Shown: one piece after another, positions 40,375 to 52,300 of the stretch
Position numbering within the stretch: position 1 is the first letter of the stretch
Layout of the letters: each line of letters opens with the position of its first letter
Origin: Aptenodytes patagonicus
Taxonomy: Eukaryota > Chordata > Aves > Sphenisciformes > Spheniscidae
Reading direction: 5' to 3'
DNA: 64,000 nucleotides
Assembly (NCBI RefSeq): GCF_965638725.1
Contig: NC_134949.1
Span: 103,894,586 to 103,958,585 of the forward strand
Notes under the pieces: model-generated
Database searches by the model: none
What the model was told of the DNA's origin: nothing
What the model saw: only the letters and a program-made list of their open reading frames with translations
Program-made: the position numbers and the translations under genes

Positions 40375-43300
40375 GTGAGTGCCCTGCCCAGTGGCGGGGG
40401 CTTTCCTGGGGCAGGCAAGGGGGAAGTAAAGCTCCTGGGGCTGGGAGCAGCACCCGCGTGGGTCAGAGGTGCAGGCTGTTACCCTGGCCACTCTGCCTTC
40501 CTAAAGTGGGTGGACGGGACCTTTGCAGGTGGGTGGCTCAGCAGGGCGCCTTGCAGGGGCTGCGGGGTGAGGACGGCACTGCCGTGGCCAGTGCTGCTCT
40601 GGCTTGGTGGCTGTGGAAAGAGGTGCGGCAGCATGTTGTCCTTTTGGCACTGTGGTTTCACTCCAAAGCGATAGCCCAGACCCTGGCAGGGTTTTGCTGA
40701 GGGGATGTGCACGCCACTGTTGTGTGGCTGCTGGGGGTCCGGAGAGGTTACCTCACTCCCCCTTCCCTTGGGAGGGAGTTTCTGAGGGTTTCTTAGGCTG
40801 TGCTGCCACCAACTCTCTTCCCTGGCCTGGCCCCCATGGTTATTTTTTGACTCAGTGCCCACGTCCTGTGGGCATTTTGCTTGGTGTGCATGCTGGACAC
40901 CAGAATAGAGCAGGTCACCACTGGGAGCTCTGTGGGAGGGGAGGGTGCATGGGTGGCCATCACCTCCCCAAACCCTCTGCAGGCAGAAATGGAGGGAGCC
41001 CTTGATGCCTCTCGGTGCCCTCTTGCCTTTGGAGGAGCTCTTGCTGGCCCCCTCTCCCGCACCCTCCCCAGTTTCTATGGAGTGCCTCTGCATCACCCAG
41101 CCTGCCTGTTCGTTCCCTCTGCTGTCCCATGTCCCTTGGCTTCTGCATTGCATCTCCTTTTCTGGCAGTGGTCAGTTCTGGCACCTGCTCCCTTTCCCCC
41201 GCAGCTTGTGCAGGACTCGAGTGCTTGGTCCTCTTAATTTTAACATACCACAAGCTGCCTCCAGTGATCTCAGCCTGGTTGCTGCTCTCTCTGAACAGCT
41301 GGCTGAGAGATGCTCTCCAGCCTTTAACAGGTTTGACAGCCCTCTGGCCATGATGCTCTGGTCTCTGTCATGTGACCCTCGCAGTGTGCTAGGAGACAAG
41401 AAAGTTCGGAGGTCTGTTGTTATAGGACTTGTTCTTACAATTGCAAGGGGCGCGAAGTCCCTTGGACTTTGTGCTTCAAAGAATGAGACTGCACAGCAAT
41501 TCTTTTCAGTATTACATTGCGGTCCTAGGCACATCCAGACCCACTGCCGTTTTGGGTGTGCAGCCCTTGGGTAGCATATACCCCTGCAAACACCACATGT
41601 GCCGACTGTTTGCCGGCAGGTTTGAGCACTGGCCAACGGGTGGTGACTGTTCAGAAGGGGCCCCTCTACCGTGTGAGGGGGTCCCACGTCACGCTGTGGT
41701 GCAAGGTGAGCGGCTACCAGGGCCCGGCGGAGCAGAACTTCCAGTGGTCCATCTACCTGCCCTCGGCCCCTGAGCGGGAGGTGCAGATCGTCAGCACTGT
41801 CGACCCCTCCTTCCCCTACGCCATCTACACCCAGCGCGTGCGCAGCCGGGGGATCTACGTGGAGCGGGTGCAGGGGGACGCCGTCCTGCTGCACATCACT
41901 GACCTGCAGGACCGGGATGCCGGGGAGTACGAGTGCCACACGCCCAACACCGACGAGAGGTACTTTGGGAGTTACAGCGCCAAGACGAACCTCTCAGGTG
42001 GGTCCTGAAAGAAAGCCTTGCTCCCTGCCGGGCAGGTGTGCAGGCAGGCTTCCACTGTCCCCACCTTTGCACTGGGGAGAAGTGCTCATCTCTGGGTCTC
42101 TGACAGAGGGGCAGCTGGGGAAAAGGGTGATTAATGGGACTGGTGGGCACAAATTTTCCTTCTCTCCCCACAGTAGGATTGCTATCCTACCCCCAGGTGG
42201 CAAAGGTTGGGATGCCCTTGGCAACCCTTGCAGGTTGCTCTGGCCGTTGTCTCCCAGCCAGGGTAAGGGAAGGGAGAGGAAGCCTCTGCTGTCCAATGGC
42301 CCAACTTTAACTTCAGCTCCTGATGCAGCCGCAGCATTTCACAGCTAAGCCCTTAGGAGGTCAGGAGTTTTCAGGCTCTGTGTGTTAGCTGTTGGTGTCC
42401 TCTCAGGTCAAGGTGTGGGACTTGACCCAAGCTGGATAGCCACAGACGAAGGGAGGTAGCAGCTCCAGCAGAGCACTGGGAGAGGGAAGGCAACGGGGTG
42501 GAGAGACAAAAGGAAAGACCCTACTGTGAGCCTACCAAGTCTACATGGTGGTATGGTACTTCCACTTAGTATTCACCCCTGTTCCCTCCTTTATCCTGGT
42601 GGTGTACCAGCCTGCACTTGGGATCATGAGGGACTGGATGTTAATCTCCTTGGGGTTGCCTAATTAATACTGCCCGTAGTTTGACTGAAGAGGATACTGC
42701 AGAGAGATTTACTGTGCTTTCTGTACTGCTGAGGTTTTAACTGCTTCACACCTTGGTATAGGCTGATGGAAGCCTTGTCAATCAGCTACAAAAGATATTT
42801 CCTCTACACTGTCAGATCCCTTAGGGCCTGGCTGCGGTTTCATAGTGGCCTGCAGGTTGCCCACCAAGGCCAAGAGACAATTTTTCCCGTGACCAGCTGC
42901 TCTCTGTGTTTCTCCCCTGTGCTCAGTGATCGCAGACACCCTCTCGGCTTCCATGGTGCCCCAGGTCCTCACCCGCACCGAAGGGGACACGGTGGAGCTC
43001 ACCTGCGAGGTGTCCAAGTCCACTGCCCAGCACACGCATCTCTCTGTTGGCTGGTACCGTCTTCAGGGAGCAGGAGAGCGCCGCGCCGAGGAGGTCCTCA
43101 CCCTCTCCAAGGACTTCGTCTTGAGGCCAGGGCCCTCTTACATGCAGAGGTTTCTGGCGGGAGATGTGCGGCTGAACAAGGTTGGGAACACCACATACAA
43201 GCTCTCCATTGGGGGAGCAGAGCCATCCGACCAGGGGCAGCTATACTGTGAGGCAGCTGAGTGGATTGAGGATCCTGATGAGACGTGGAAGGACATCTCC

Positions 43301-46300
43301 CGCAAGCAAACAGGGAGGACGTCGCTGGCGGTCATGAGCCAGGGTAAGGCCCTCACAAACTCATACATTGTCTCCAACTCCTTTGTGCACTGAAGGCCCT
43401 ATAACAGCAGCCTTCAGTGGCCTTTGCCTGCCTCCGCTGCAGCCCAGGGACCCACCGGTGGGTCTGGCTGCCTCCGCCAGGCACTGAGGGAGCCGACTGG
43501 GCTCAGGGCTGTGGCAGCCCCTGGTTTGGGAGCTGTTGGTGCTTCTTGCTTTGGAGAGCAAGAAGCCACACAGCTCTCCACACAGCTGAGTCTCCGATGC
43601 CGGCAGCAATCATGCAACTTCACAGGCCCATGCGAGGTGTTAGCAGAGAGCAGCGTGTGCCTGCAGCAGCCTGGCTCCTTGGCAGCATTAAGCTCCTGTG
43701 TGTGGAAAACCGTGTTGTTAGACTGCCTCGAGGGTCTCACGGCCTCAAAAACTGAAGTACATAACAGTCAGCTGCCCATCGTGGTGCCTCGGCCACAGGC
43801 ACTGAGGGACATGGGGATGTGCTGCATGTGCTACAGCTCTGGTGGTCATGCCACCGCTGTGTGGGGTCACAGTGCAGGGTTTCAAGGCACCCCGCGAGTC
43901 TCTGCCTGCAGCCTAGCTGGACTGAAGCCAGGAACCAGAGGGTATTAGCAGCAGAGGCTTTGAATGCCCCGTGAGGAAGGTGAATCGTATCATAGGACCC
44001 GGAGACGGGGTCCTTATCTCAGGTGTTGCTGACTGCCCAAGAGGGTCTGCCAAGGAGAAGATGACTTTGTGCTCCCCCTCTTTGCTCAGCACCTGCTGCT
44101 GGTCAGTATGGGGGACAGGACAGGGGCTAGGAGATGACGTCCACCTCCTCTTGCTTCCCTCTGACCTCCCTGTGCTGCGACAAGTCTTGACATTTCTACT
44201 TTCTGTAGGAACTAGCCCAAAACCTCTCCAACTTCGAGAGCATCTCTTGCCCACATCCCGCAGCAGCCAGTGAGGGCTGCAGCATGCGGGACCAGCAGCA
44301 TCAGATTCAGACAAGCAACTTGAATGCCAGCCCTCCATGCACCTTCTCCCACCACAGACAGCAGAGTTAAAAACACCACTGAGTGATAAAGCCCCTTTGT
44401 GCCCCTTTCTGATTTAAGGGTTATTTGTTACATGAAGCAGAACAGCTCCAGGAGGCGAGACAGAGCAGACCCCCACAAAAGCCAATGCATGGCATTGGGT
44501 TAGGCATCCAAACCGAGGGCTGCCCTGAGTTGAGCAGGGGGTGGCTGCGGCCCGAGGCCATCCTGATGGGTGCTCTGCTCTGGGGGGGGTTAGCTGCCCC
44601 AAAGCGGGGAGCTCAGCTCCTCAAGGCTCTGGTGGTTCCTCTGCCTGCGACTGCTGGTTACTGCCTGGAGCTGGTAACCGTCTCCCCATAGGCAAAATTT
44701 TCCAATCTGATCACTTTTCTACTGAAAGAAAATGTTTCAATAGCGTATTCTCTCCCGTTTCCCTCTGCACGGCCATCAGTGCTGCCAGGCGGGAGGGAAG
44801 TGTGGGCAGGGCCACCCAGCACCCTCTTTGCTTTTGATTGTCTACAGGCAGAGACCTCTCCGTGGACATCGCTGCTGCTGAAACCTCTCTTTCTGAAGGT
44901 GATACCTTGCAGCTAAATTGCATGGTGGGAGCCCAGAGGAGCAGCAGCAGGCACTTTCAAGTGCTTTGGCTCCTCAACAGTGTGGAAGTGGCCAGGGTTG
45001 ACCCCCATGGGGTATTGATTTGGGAGGATGAATATGAGGAGAGAGCCAAGCTGGGGCAGCTCCGAGCATTCAAGCAAAGCAACGTGGTTTATGTCCTCAC
45101 CATCTACGAGGTGGAGTTGAAGGACAACGGTACGTACCACTGCTCTGTTTCGGAGGTGAAGACTCCTGGAGACTTTCACAGCATCCAAACCAATTTTTCA
45201 TCAGGCATCCAAGTCGACGTGAAGCCGATAGGTTAGTAAATCCTAATGGCTGCTCTTCTGGGTAAAACCTGCCGTGACCCCTGACCGGAGAACGCTTCAA
45301 GTCTGGCCTCATCTTGGCAGGGGCAACACACCTGCTCTTTGCAGTAAGAGTGCAAATGTGCCATATATTTTGGTAGATAATAATGGGAAAAGCACTTGCT
45401 CTGGCAAACATTAGCATGACAGATGCAGCAGCTGTCAACAAAGTGTAAACCTTTAGCTTAGTCTCTTTGCAATAAGTTTTGGGGCAAATAGGTAGAGTTC
45501 TGGGGAGGTTGGGTCCTCCTGTGTCTTTGGTACAGAAAATTGTGAGCAACACCTGTTGCTACTCCTGAGGATCACAGGATGACCCAGCAGAACAGGTACT
45601 TCTGGATGGGCATCATCATTGCCATTTCCACCAGGGTGCTCTCTCTGTTTTGGAGGGGTGACTTGTGAGAAACCACTCTAAGATGTGTCGGAGACTCTTG
45701 GTTTCCTTGTCATAGCTAGATGATGGCTATTCTGATGTAACAGGGGCTGCCTGTTGGGACTCTATTTCTTAAGTATTTCTTTATGTATCTATGTCCCAGG
45801 AAAGATGTTAAAGAAGGAAAAAAAAACCCAACAAAAAAACCCCACATAGCCCTCTCCAAAGTTATAAGAAAAGGCTGGTTGAAAATTTCGGACAATTCAT
45901 TTCCTTTCCCAATGTCAAGATTTATCTAGTCTCTCCATTTAATGCCACAGTATCTCTGGCTTTCTCTGAGAAGCACAACAACATCCCCTCCCACGCAGTA
46001 ACTGTTGTTTGCAGAGAGCCGCATGCAACTGTCCGTGTCCACCAGCACACCACAGGTCATGGAGGGAGATGCCTTGATCCTGTTTTGCGAGGTGCAAGGA
46101 GCGACCAGCCCCGTGTCTGTGCAGTGGTGGCACCTGCCACCACAGCACCCAGGTCCCCGGGTGCTGGTGGCCACCATGGAGTGGGACGGCACCCTGAGCC
46201 TGGGCAGTGCCTACCAGGATGGCAGAACTCGGGGGAGCCTCCGGCTGGAGAAAGCGAGCTCTGGCGCTTTCACCCTGGTGATCCCCAAGACATTGGATGA

Positions 46301-49300
46301 GAGCGATGGTGGGCGGTACGGGTGCGAAGCGACAGAGTGGTCCCGAGGCCAGAGCTGGACAGAGGAGGGGGAGACAGTAGTGACAGTCAGCTCCATGGGT
46401 GAGTTGGGCCACCCCTATTTCTGGGATTTCAAGCTGGACACGCTTGAGGCAAGGCTGGAGAAGCGGGTGGACACATGTGGGTAGGACAGAGGTCTCTGTG
46501 CCCTGAGCTCTGCTGCTGCTGCAGGGTGACCCGGGGCTGATCACTTGGCCCTGGAGTGCCTCAGTTTCCCCATTTCTAGCAGGGTGCTCGAGTCCTCCAT
46601 GAGATGTTTTGGGAGAGACAAGTGGGAGACAATAGCTAAAGTGCCCAGAGACCTGAAAGGCAGTGGCTTGCTCGGCAGGTCTTTCTGTCTCCTTAACTTG
46701 AAATACAAAATATCTGTTCTAGCAGTATAATTACTTACAGTAATTAAGCACAACAAAGGCACTTGCTGGGTTGTATGGTGGCCTTTTGTCAGAGATACAC
46801 CCTGGTGCTGGCATCTGATCGCTTCTCCTGCCCTCTTGCCTGAGCACAGAGCCACTAACATCCCTGGCGTGCAGTGCCCACACGTTTCTTCTTTTGATTG
46901 CTGGAATGGGTGCCTTTATGGAGAGGCAGCTTTTGGCTGTGATTTAGGGTGTTTTTCCTTCCTTATTGCTGGACTGGGTGCCTGAGAGCACTGGTCGGGC
47001 CACAGGAGTTGTTAGGCTTTTGTGGAGAGTGAAAGAAGCAGCAAATAGGGCAGCAGCAGCAGCAGAGGATCCCTGGCTCCCTGCCACGGGGCGGGACTGG
47101 GGAGCCTGGAAGAGAAGATACTCAGGGCTGCCTGGGAGGCTGGGGGTGGGAGAGGGGGGGGGCAAGGTAGGAGAGGCCAGGGACTGTGTGGGGCTGGAAG
47201 AGCACGGTGAAACTCGGCGGAGAGCAACGCCGGCAGAGGAGCAGCAGGACTGCTGGCTGTCATGGGGCTGCAGTGGCTGAGGCAACAGGGACGGTGCTGC
47301 GTGGGAAGGGTGGCGGCGAAGTGGCGCGGGGCAGGACTTCTGTTCCTGTGTCAAGGGTTCTCTCCTCCCCAGCAGGTCTCGGTCTGCACGCCATGCTGAG
47401 AAGCCGAATTGCCACCGTCAGATACGGGCAGAGTTTTGAACTCGACTGCCAAGTAAATGCCAGCTATACCCTCAAGGAGGTGCCGGTGTCTGTGGGGTGG
47501 CTTTTCCAGCCCAGCCCACCCACAGGCCACTACCACGAGCTGGTCCGGGTCCTTCCCAGCGGCACCGTGGCCTGGGGGACAGTGCAGCCACACTTCCAGG
47601 GGAAAGCCCAGCTGTCGAAGGCTGCCACCTCCTTCAGGCTGCGCATCCACAACGCCATGGCTGCCGACAAGGGGACATACCAGTGTGAGGTGGAGGTCTG
47701 GAGGAGGAATACCCTGACGCTGGGGCAGCCAGCGGCCACCGCCAGGTCCAATGCCGTGGGGATAAAGGTGGTGCTGCCAGGTAAGCAGTGCCATGGGTGC
47801 TTCTTCAGCAGAAATCTCTCCTTCTGCAACTTTAAATCCATCAAACATGCCAGGGGCAACCAGGACCACTGATGGCTGGGATGTCCCCAGCCAGGTCACC
47901 TCCTGGGGCCGCACGAGACAGTGTTGCCTGTCCTGTTTCTTCCTCAGCACCCACAGCTCCTGACAACACTCTTGAGGTGAATTTGGTGTTGGCGAGTGGC
48001 AATGTCTATTTGTTTGCAGATTATGCCAAGCATATAGGGACCAGCCTTGCCACTAGGATTTTTAAGCCTTGCTTCTGGGAAGAAGTAGTCCCCTCCAGGA
48101 AGCTCAGTTGAATGCTGGGGGTGTGAGGTCCCTCCCATGGTGTGGGCTTCTGGGGGGCTGGAGGGAGGTGGAGAGAGACTGGCCCCCGAAGCTGGTGCTG
48201 GGATATGTCTGTGTCCCCCTGAGCTTCCCTCAGTGTATTCGAGGTGCGCTGAGAAATCGCCAAGGCTCTCTGCCAGGCTGGGAGCTAGCACTGAGCCGCA
48301 AGGTCCTTGGCAGCTCTGGGCAGAGGTATCTCCTCCCGCGCACGGCTGGGCTGTGTGGCTGGGGGCTCTGCCTAGGGTTCCCTTTTATGGACACCTCTGC
48401 AGGCAGGGTCTGCGCCGCCACCGTGCCTGCCAGCATTGCGCAGGGAGCTTCATCCTCTTATGGAAGAGAGATGTTGCAAATGCACTGCAGCCCCCCAGCT
48501 GGCCCGCCATGTGCCTGCTCCCTGCCACCCCTGGCAGCAGCACGGTGTCGGCTTGCCCTGCTCGTGGCTGGGGCTGCTGGAGGAATTGAAAGGATTGTCC
48601 CAGCCAAAACCTCTGAGCCTGTGGAGGCGGGCATGAGAATATGTTTAGGTTTTTTTCCTAGTGTCTGTTCTGCCAGCAAAGGAGAATTCTTGCTCTTTTT
48701 TCATGCATTAAGTGCTCCTTCCTCTTATCCTTGGATTTTTGGGATCATAACCCAGTGAACTGAAATTATGCGTTTTCTGTGTTTTTTAACTGATGGGTTT
48801 GCTGTAGCATAAGCTGATACATTCCCTTCCCTGTTTGGGCTCGTTTCTATGGTGCTCTCCCTCCTGCTCCGCTGCTGTTCTTTCCTCGCCCCTGCGGAGC
48901 TGGGTACTGGGGTGCTCCGTGTTACACCTGAGCCAGCCCAGAGCGGGGGGGTCTACGGGAGGCTAGGGGTGACAACAGACAGTGGCTGTGAGCGTACATT
49001 AGTAGTGTAAATGGCATTAAGATGAGCAGGTGTAATTGTAGATCGTCTACGCAGAGGAGACGGTAGCAGCAGAGTAGCAAGATATTACGACATTTCGCTC
49101 CAAATGTATTGCAGCCGTTACTGGATACTGCGATGTTGTAAAGATGGTGGAAACTGGGAGGGGGTGATGTGCAGTGGAAGGTGGCTGCTGGCTCTAGTAC
49201 CGTCTCTCTGAGAAAGGCAGCATGAGCCAGTGAAGGATATTTGGGAAGGTGGAGAGTAAGTCTTGGAAGGAAGCCGGCAGCAATGGGATGAGGTGAAGCT

Positions 49301-52300
49301 GCAGAAAATGAAGCTGCAAAGTATGAAAATCACCAGCCTGTTTCTTTGCATATAAAACCTCATAGTCGGAGCCTGCAGAGATACTCCAGTTCTTGACTTT
49401 TGCTTCAGCACTTTATTTACCACTTGGTGTCTGTCGGCGCTTTAGAAGTTTAAATGCCACTGTGGATCTAGCCTGTAGCTTGAGACAGGAGGGACATGCG
49501 TGAAAGGTCGTAACAGGAGGGGAAGGAGGACAGGTCCTTTCCATCTCCGACTTCCCAGGTAGTTCAGCATCCGACCCTTGGAAGGGTCCCATAATTAGTG
49601 CCTTGGGCAGGCAGATGCTGCCCAACCCTAGCAGGGATGCTCTCACCAGCCTCTCAGCACAGCCACCCACGGTGGCTTCCCCCGGCTCCGGAGTGAGCCA
49701 CGGGGGGCTTTGCACCAGCTGCCTGACTGGCCAGCCTGCACAGGTCGCTGCAGTGGCCATGCCCTTCTGTGTGTCCCGCTGCTCCTGGGCTGGGCAGAAA
49801 GCGTGGCGTCAGCAGGCAGGGTTCACAGTGAGACGGGCAGCGAGAGGCTCGGCTTGGTTAATTAAATTGAAATAGAAAGGGAAAACAGCACTACGTCTTT
49901 CTGTGCCAAAGGAAAAGGCAGGCAGCTGCTCTGCCCTTTTCAGTAATTGATCTTTAGCGAGAGGAAGGAGAGGAGACTTGGGAGTTGAAAGAAAGGGGCT
50001 TTGCAGCAAGTGCTCCGCTTCCTCTCAAGGTGATCCTCTCTGAGAGCGTAACAGTAATTTTTCTCATCAAAATCGAGTGCTCACAGCAGCGGTTCCCATG
50101 GCTCCTCTCTGAGCTCTAGTAGCTTTTGCTTCCCTGGGGTATTTTCTGCCCCGGTGGGTGTCAGGCCAGGCCATACTCAAGTGAGAGGCCCCCCGGGCAG
50201 TTTGCTGTCTCCTGTGCTGGCAGCCTCTCTGGGTTTGGGGAAAGGACCTGGGTTTTACCCACCTGCCCCTGACCGCAGCAGCACTGCCGGGAGGTGCTCA
50301 CTTGGAGGGATGTACAAGTTTTGGTCCAGCATGGCCCCACAGCTGACTTTTCTGGAGCTCATTTTTGCTGGGAGAGGTGGCAGAGCTGCTTGTGATGAGC
50401 GGTGGGGCTGCTCTGCCAGCACACTCTTGCTGACAGCTGGAGCTGGGGAAGGCACATCCATGTGTCTGACATGGGAAGGCTGTCCCTGATGTCCACCACC
50501 TTCCCCGGTCCTGCCTACTTCTCTTCTGTGGCCTTTGAAATGGGGGCAAAGCCTCCAGTTAAAATACCTGGGAGTATTTTTAGTTTTCTCTTTGGCAGAG
50601 TTCACTTCTGGGTCCCTCCTGGACTTCAGCAGGCTGGCTGAGTGATATTCCTGCTGTACTGAGCAGTTGAAGTTAAGAACCAAGTGTCTTATTTTTTCCA
50701 GTGTGATCAGTTCATCTGTCACAGAAACACAGGATGGCTGAGGTTGGCAGGGACCTCTGGAGGTCATCTGGTCCAACCCCCTACTCAAGCAGGGCCACCT
50801 AAAGCCGGTTGCCCAGGACCGGCTTTTGAATATCTCCAAGGAAGGAGACTCTCCCACCCTGAAGATTTGTGCTTCCGTAGAGCTGGCTCTGGGCTGGGTG
50901 CACTTTTAACTGCTGAAGTTGGAAGACATCAACTTGCATCTGGTTCCTAAGTATGGCCGAGTCTACTTGGTCTCTGCACGTGTGGATCTGATGAATTTGC
51001 ACAGCTTCCTAATTAGGGTGATTGCCTTCCTGTCTCTTCTGCTTCTTGCCCTTACCCATTCCTTGAGAGCAGGGCATGTGCACTGTGAAATGCAGGACAG
51101 CACTTTGTTGATCCCTTGGGAGTGGCCACCTCCCAGTGACTGTCACTGCCAAAATCCTCACCACTGAGGTGAGGCAGTAAGCAGATATTGGGACTTATGG
51201 ACATGCAAGTCCTACTATGGAGGAAACTGTCTACCTTTTGGTGATAATGCGTCTGCTTGCAGTGTGGAGAGAAGAGGAGGAAGTGCAATAGGGTGCAAAG
51301 AGAAAAAAGCGGCGTAAGTGGACGTGAGCAGGGAGATTTTGTTCACAAATTTGAGATGGAGGCAGAGGCAATGCGCAGGGATGTCAAGGGCCATCAGTTG
51401 GGATATTTTGCATTGACTGGTCTCAGGAGAGACGGTGATGGCCTCTGAAGTGGATTGCTTGAGTTTCGAGAAGAAATGCTTGAAGGAAGGGGAAGCATGT
51501 GGGCTCCCTTCTGTGGTGTCCTTCTTCCCCATCAGCCCCTGCAGGAGAAGCCGCAGCTCCCTCCTGGTCCACAGGCTCTCTCCCTAACCTGCTGCCATCG
51601 AATCCCTCGGGGAGGTGCCGCGGAAGAGAGCGCCCTGCTGAGCCTGTGGCTGAGGGCAGGGGGCTGAGACGCTCCGCAGGGGCATCTCAGCATGTCCTCT
51701 GCAGCCCGTCCCTGAACCAGCACCCAGGGGCTAAGCTTAAGGGTGTTCAGTTGTCCCCGGCCGCCGCAGCACAGGGCGTTCTGCTGCTGAGCACGTACAC
51801 AAGGAAAATGCCGAGAATGGAAACTCAGCCCACAGTCGCTTAAAACCCTGATGGTGTCCCATGCTGAGTAATTTCTGTCTACCCACGGGTAGATATCTGT
51901 GTGTACTGCTTCACCTGACTGCTGGCCCCATCTGACAGAAGTGGTGTCTCAGCGTGGAGGGGAGGGCCAAGGGGAAACGCAAGCAGTTGGAGGCCCTTCA
52001 AAGAGACCAGTTCGCAGCCTTTCCACTGCTGGAGGAGAAGGAAAGGCGGCAGCAATGGGTGATGTGCGGCGGGAAGGGGGTCCGTCAAACTAGGCGCATT
52101 GGGAGCAACTGTGTACCCTGCGGGGGGGCAGAGCTGCAGGCACCACTGGAGCTCTCCTCTCCTGAGCTGCTCAGCACTAAACTGAATGATTGCTGGGTAT
52201 AATCACAGCGGATGTTCAGGACCGTGTTATGTGGTTTCTGGTTAATAACCACAGCAAACACCTGAGACGGTGACTGTTAGCAAAACCCACGCAGGCTCTG

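Noticed and set aside
40479..41253. Open frames of up to 224 codons on both strands in CD101 intron 1
   Set aside because: They lie between two well-supported exons and have no recognisable content. They are typical chance frames in GC-rich DNA.
47186..47375. An extended coding start for CD101 exon 6 upstream of the acceptor
   Set aside because: The frame is open, but the upstream part has no Ig homology and the acceptor fits the phase of all other exons.
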